6,875 bases of DNA, taken from assembly GCA_003645495.1 (NCBI GenBank), contig QNFK01000096.1:1-6875 (forward strand). Reading direction: 5' to 3'. This DNA is from Gammaproteobacteria bacterium (lineage in GTDB: Bacteria > Pseudomonadota > Gammaproteobacteria > Steroidobacterales > Woeseiaceae). Made by a program: the position numbers and the translations under genes. Under the pieces are notes generated by a model. It had not been told where the DNA came from and made no database searches. It worked only from the letters and a program-made list of their open reading frames with translations. Below are positions 6,149 through 6,875 of this stretch, piece by piece. The first letter of the stretch is position 1. Every line of letters begins with the position of its first letter.

Positions 6149-6875
6149 CTATTTCAAGCACTGAGTCCGGGCAGGCGGAGCCCTGTAAATAAAGCTCGCC
6201 ATGCGACCACACTCGCCGTCGCGGCGATAGGAGAAAAACCGGTCAGGCTCAGCGTAAGTGCAGAAATTGCCGCCAAAAACCCGGGTGATGCCCAATTTCG
6301 CCAGGCGCTGCCTGGCCAGCGCGTACAAATCCGCTTGCCAGCGACCACGCTGATTTTCGACGAAACAGTCAGCCGCAGCAGCATCAGTAGCAAGAAATTC
6401 ATCCCGGACTTCGCCGCCAACCTCGAATGCCGCTTGTGAAATCGCCGGCCCAAGCCATACCAAAATTTTGCCTGGAGGCACTGAAAATTCACCCAGAGTG
6501 GCTTCGAGTACACCGGCATTCAGCCCACGCCAGCCAGCGTGAGCCGCCGCCAGTTCGCTGCCATCCGTCGAAGAAAACAACACTGGTAGACAATCAGCGG
6601 TCAACACAGCGCATACGACAGCGGCATTGCTTGTGAATGCCGCGTCCGCCGTTGCCAGAGCACCCGCTACCGGCTCAACAGCAACTGTCGTTCCATGTAC
6701 TTGAGAGAGCCAACCCGGTTCTGCTGGCAGGTCACATCGGGCTTTCAACCGGCGCCTGTTCTCCAGGACGGCTGCATCATCATCACCAACGTGTGCGCCG
6801 AGATTGAGTGACGCATACCTTCCTTTACTGACGCCGCCCTGCCTTACGCTGCAACCGGCGACAATGCCGGCTGGC
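6149..6875 (-). CDS. pgeF: PgeF (YfiH), peptidoglycan editing factor / multicopper-oxidoreductase-fold protein, N-terminus cut
   Basis: The frame stays open to the right edge. 241 residues are visible against 243 in E. coli YfiH, so only a handful of N-terminal residues and the start are missing. The visible part begins PAGIVAGCSVRQGGVS and continues YASLNLGAHVGD, both family landmarks. Counting from the edge, the metal-site residues are His60 (QVHG), Cys95 (TADCLPV) and His112 (HAGWRG). FEVGGEVRDEF, GGNFCTY and FFSYRRDGECGRMASFI follow near the C-terminus. A TTG codon at 6746-6748 could be mistaken for the start but is internal. In E. coli the protein prevents or removes wrongly built muropeptides carrying L-Ser in place of L-Ala; other family members were described as laccase-like or purine-nucleoside phosphorylases. 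Being directly upstream of clpB is the E. coli arrangement (rluD-pgeF-clpB). The stop TAG at 6149-6151 is followed by the large palindrome. Confidence 0.96.
   Translation of the reverse strand, partial: PAGIVAGCSVRQGGVSKGRYASLNLGAHVGDDDAAVLENRRRLKARCDLPAEPGWLSQVHGTTVAVEPVAGALATADAAFTSNAAVVCAVLTADCLPVLFSSTDGSELAAAHAGWRGLNAGVLEATLGEFSVPPGKILVWLGPAISQAAFEVGGEVRDEFLATDAAAADCFVENQRGRWQADLYALARQRLAKLGITRVFGGNFCTYAEPDRFFSYRRDGECGRMASFIYRAPPARTQCLK

Noticed and set aside
6149..6748. pgeF as a complete gene starting at the TTG at 6746-6748
   Set aside because: The frame continues upstream with well-conserved family residues to the window edge, so the gene is cut, not short.

Overview
The window is a chromosomal stretch from a gammaproteobacterium, probably an uncultured or little-studied one. 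All six protein genes lie on the minus strand. Their products resemble those of Pseudomonas and E. coli closely, and base composition looks moderate (a little over half GC by eye). I see no phage, CRISPR, tRNA or rRNA sequence.

Read in the direction of transcription (right to left), the order is: pgeF (N-terminus cut by the right edge), clpB, an FmdB-family zinc-ribbon gene, a DUF502 membrane-protein gene, aspS, and nudB (only its first 35 codons, cut by the left edge). This joins two blocks familiar from gammaproteobacteria: pgeF-clpB (E. coli yfiH-clpB) and fmdB-DUF502-aspS-nudB (in E. coli aspS-nudB-yebC-ruvC). The genes are housekeeping. pgeF acts in peptidoglycan quality control, clpB is the Hsp100 disaggregase, aspS charges tRNA with aspartate, and nudB acts in folate synthesis. 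The DUF502 and FmdB proteins are conserved neighbours of aspS without a settled role. The aspartyl-tRNA synthetase carries residues associated with the non-discriminating type, which suggests tRNA-dependent asparagine synthesis with GatCAB.

The unusual content is between the genes. (1) Between aspS and nudB is a 259-bp segment with perfect 21-bp terminal inverted repeats. It looks like a MITE or a decayed transposon, and one terminal repeat contains the apparent ribosome binding site and ATG of nudB. (2) Between clpB and fmdB are two adjacent palindromes. (3) Between pgeF and clpB a 160-bp near-palindrome fills most of the gap, and most of its mismatches become G-U pairs only in the mRNA-sense strand. 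The gap between DUF502 and aspS (109 bp) shows nothing convincing. No new multi-gene system is visible. The intergenic palindromes, especially the one in front of clpB and the one that supplies the nudB start, are the best candidates for something undescribed.
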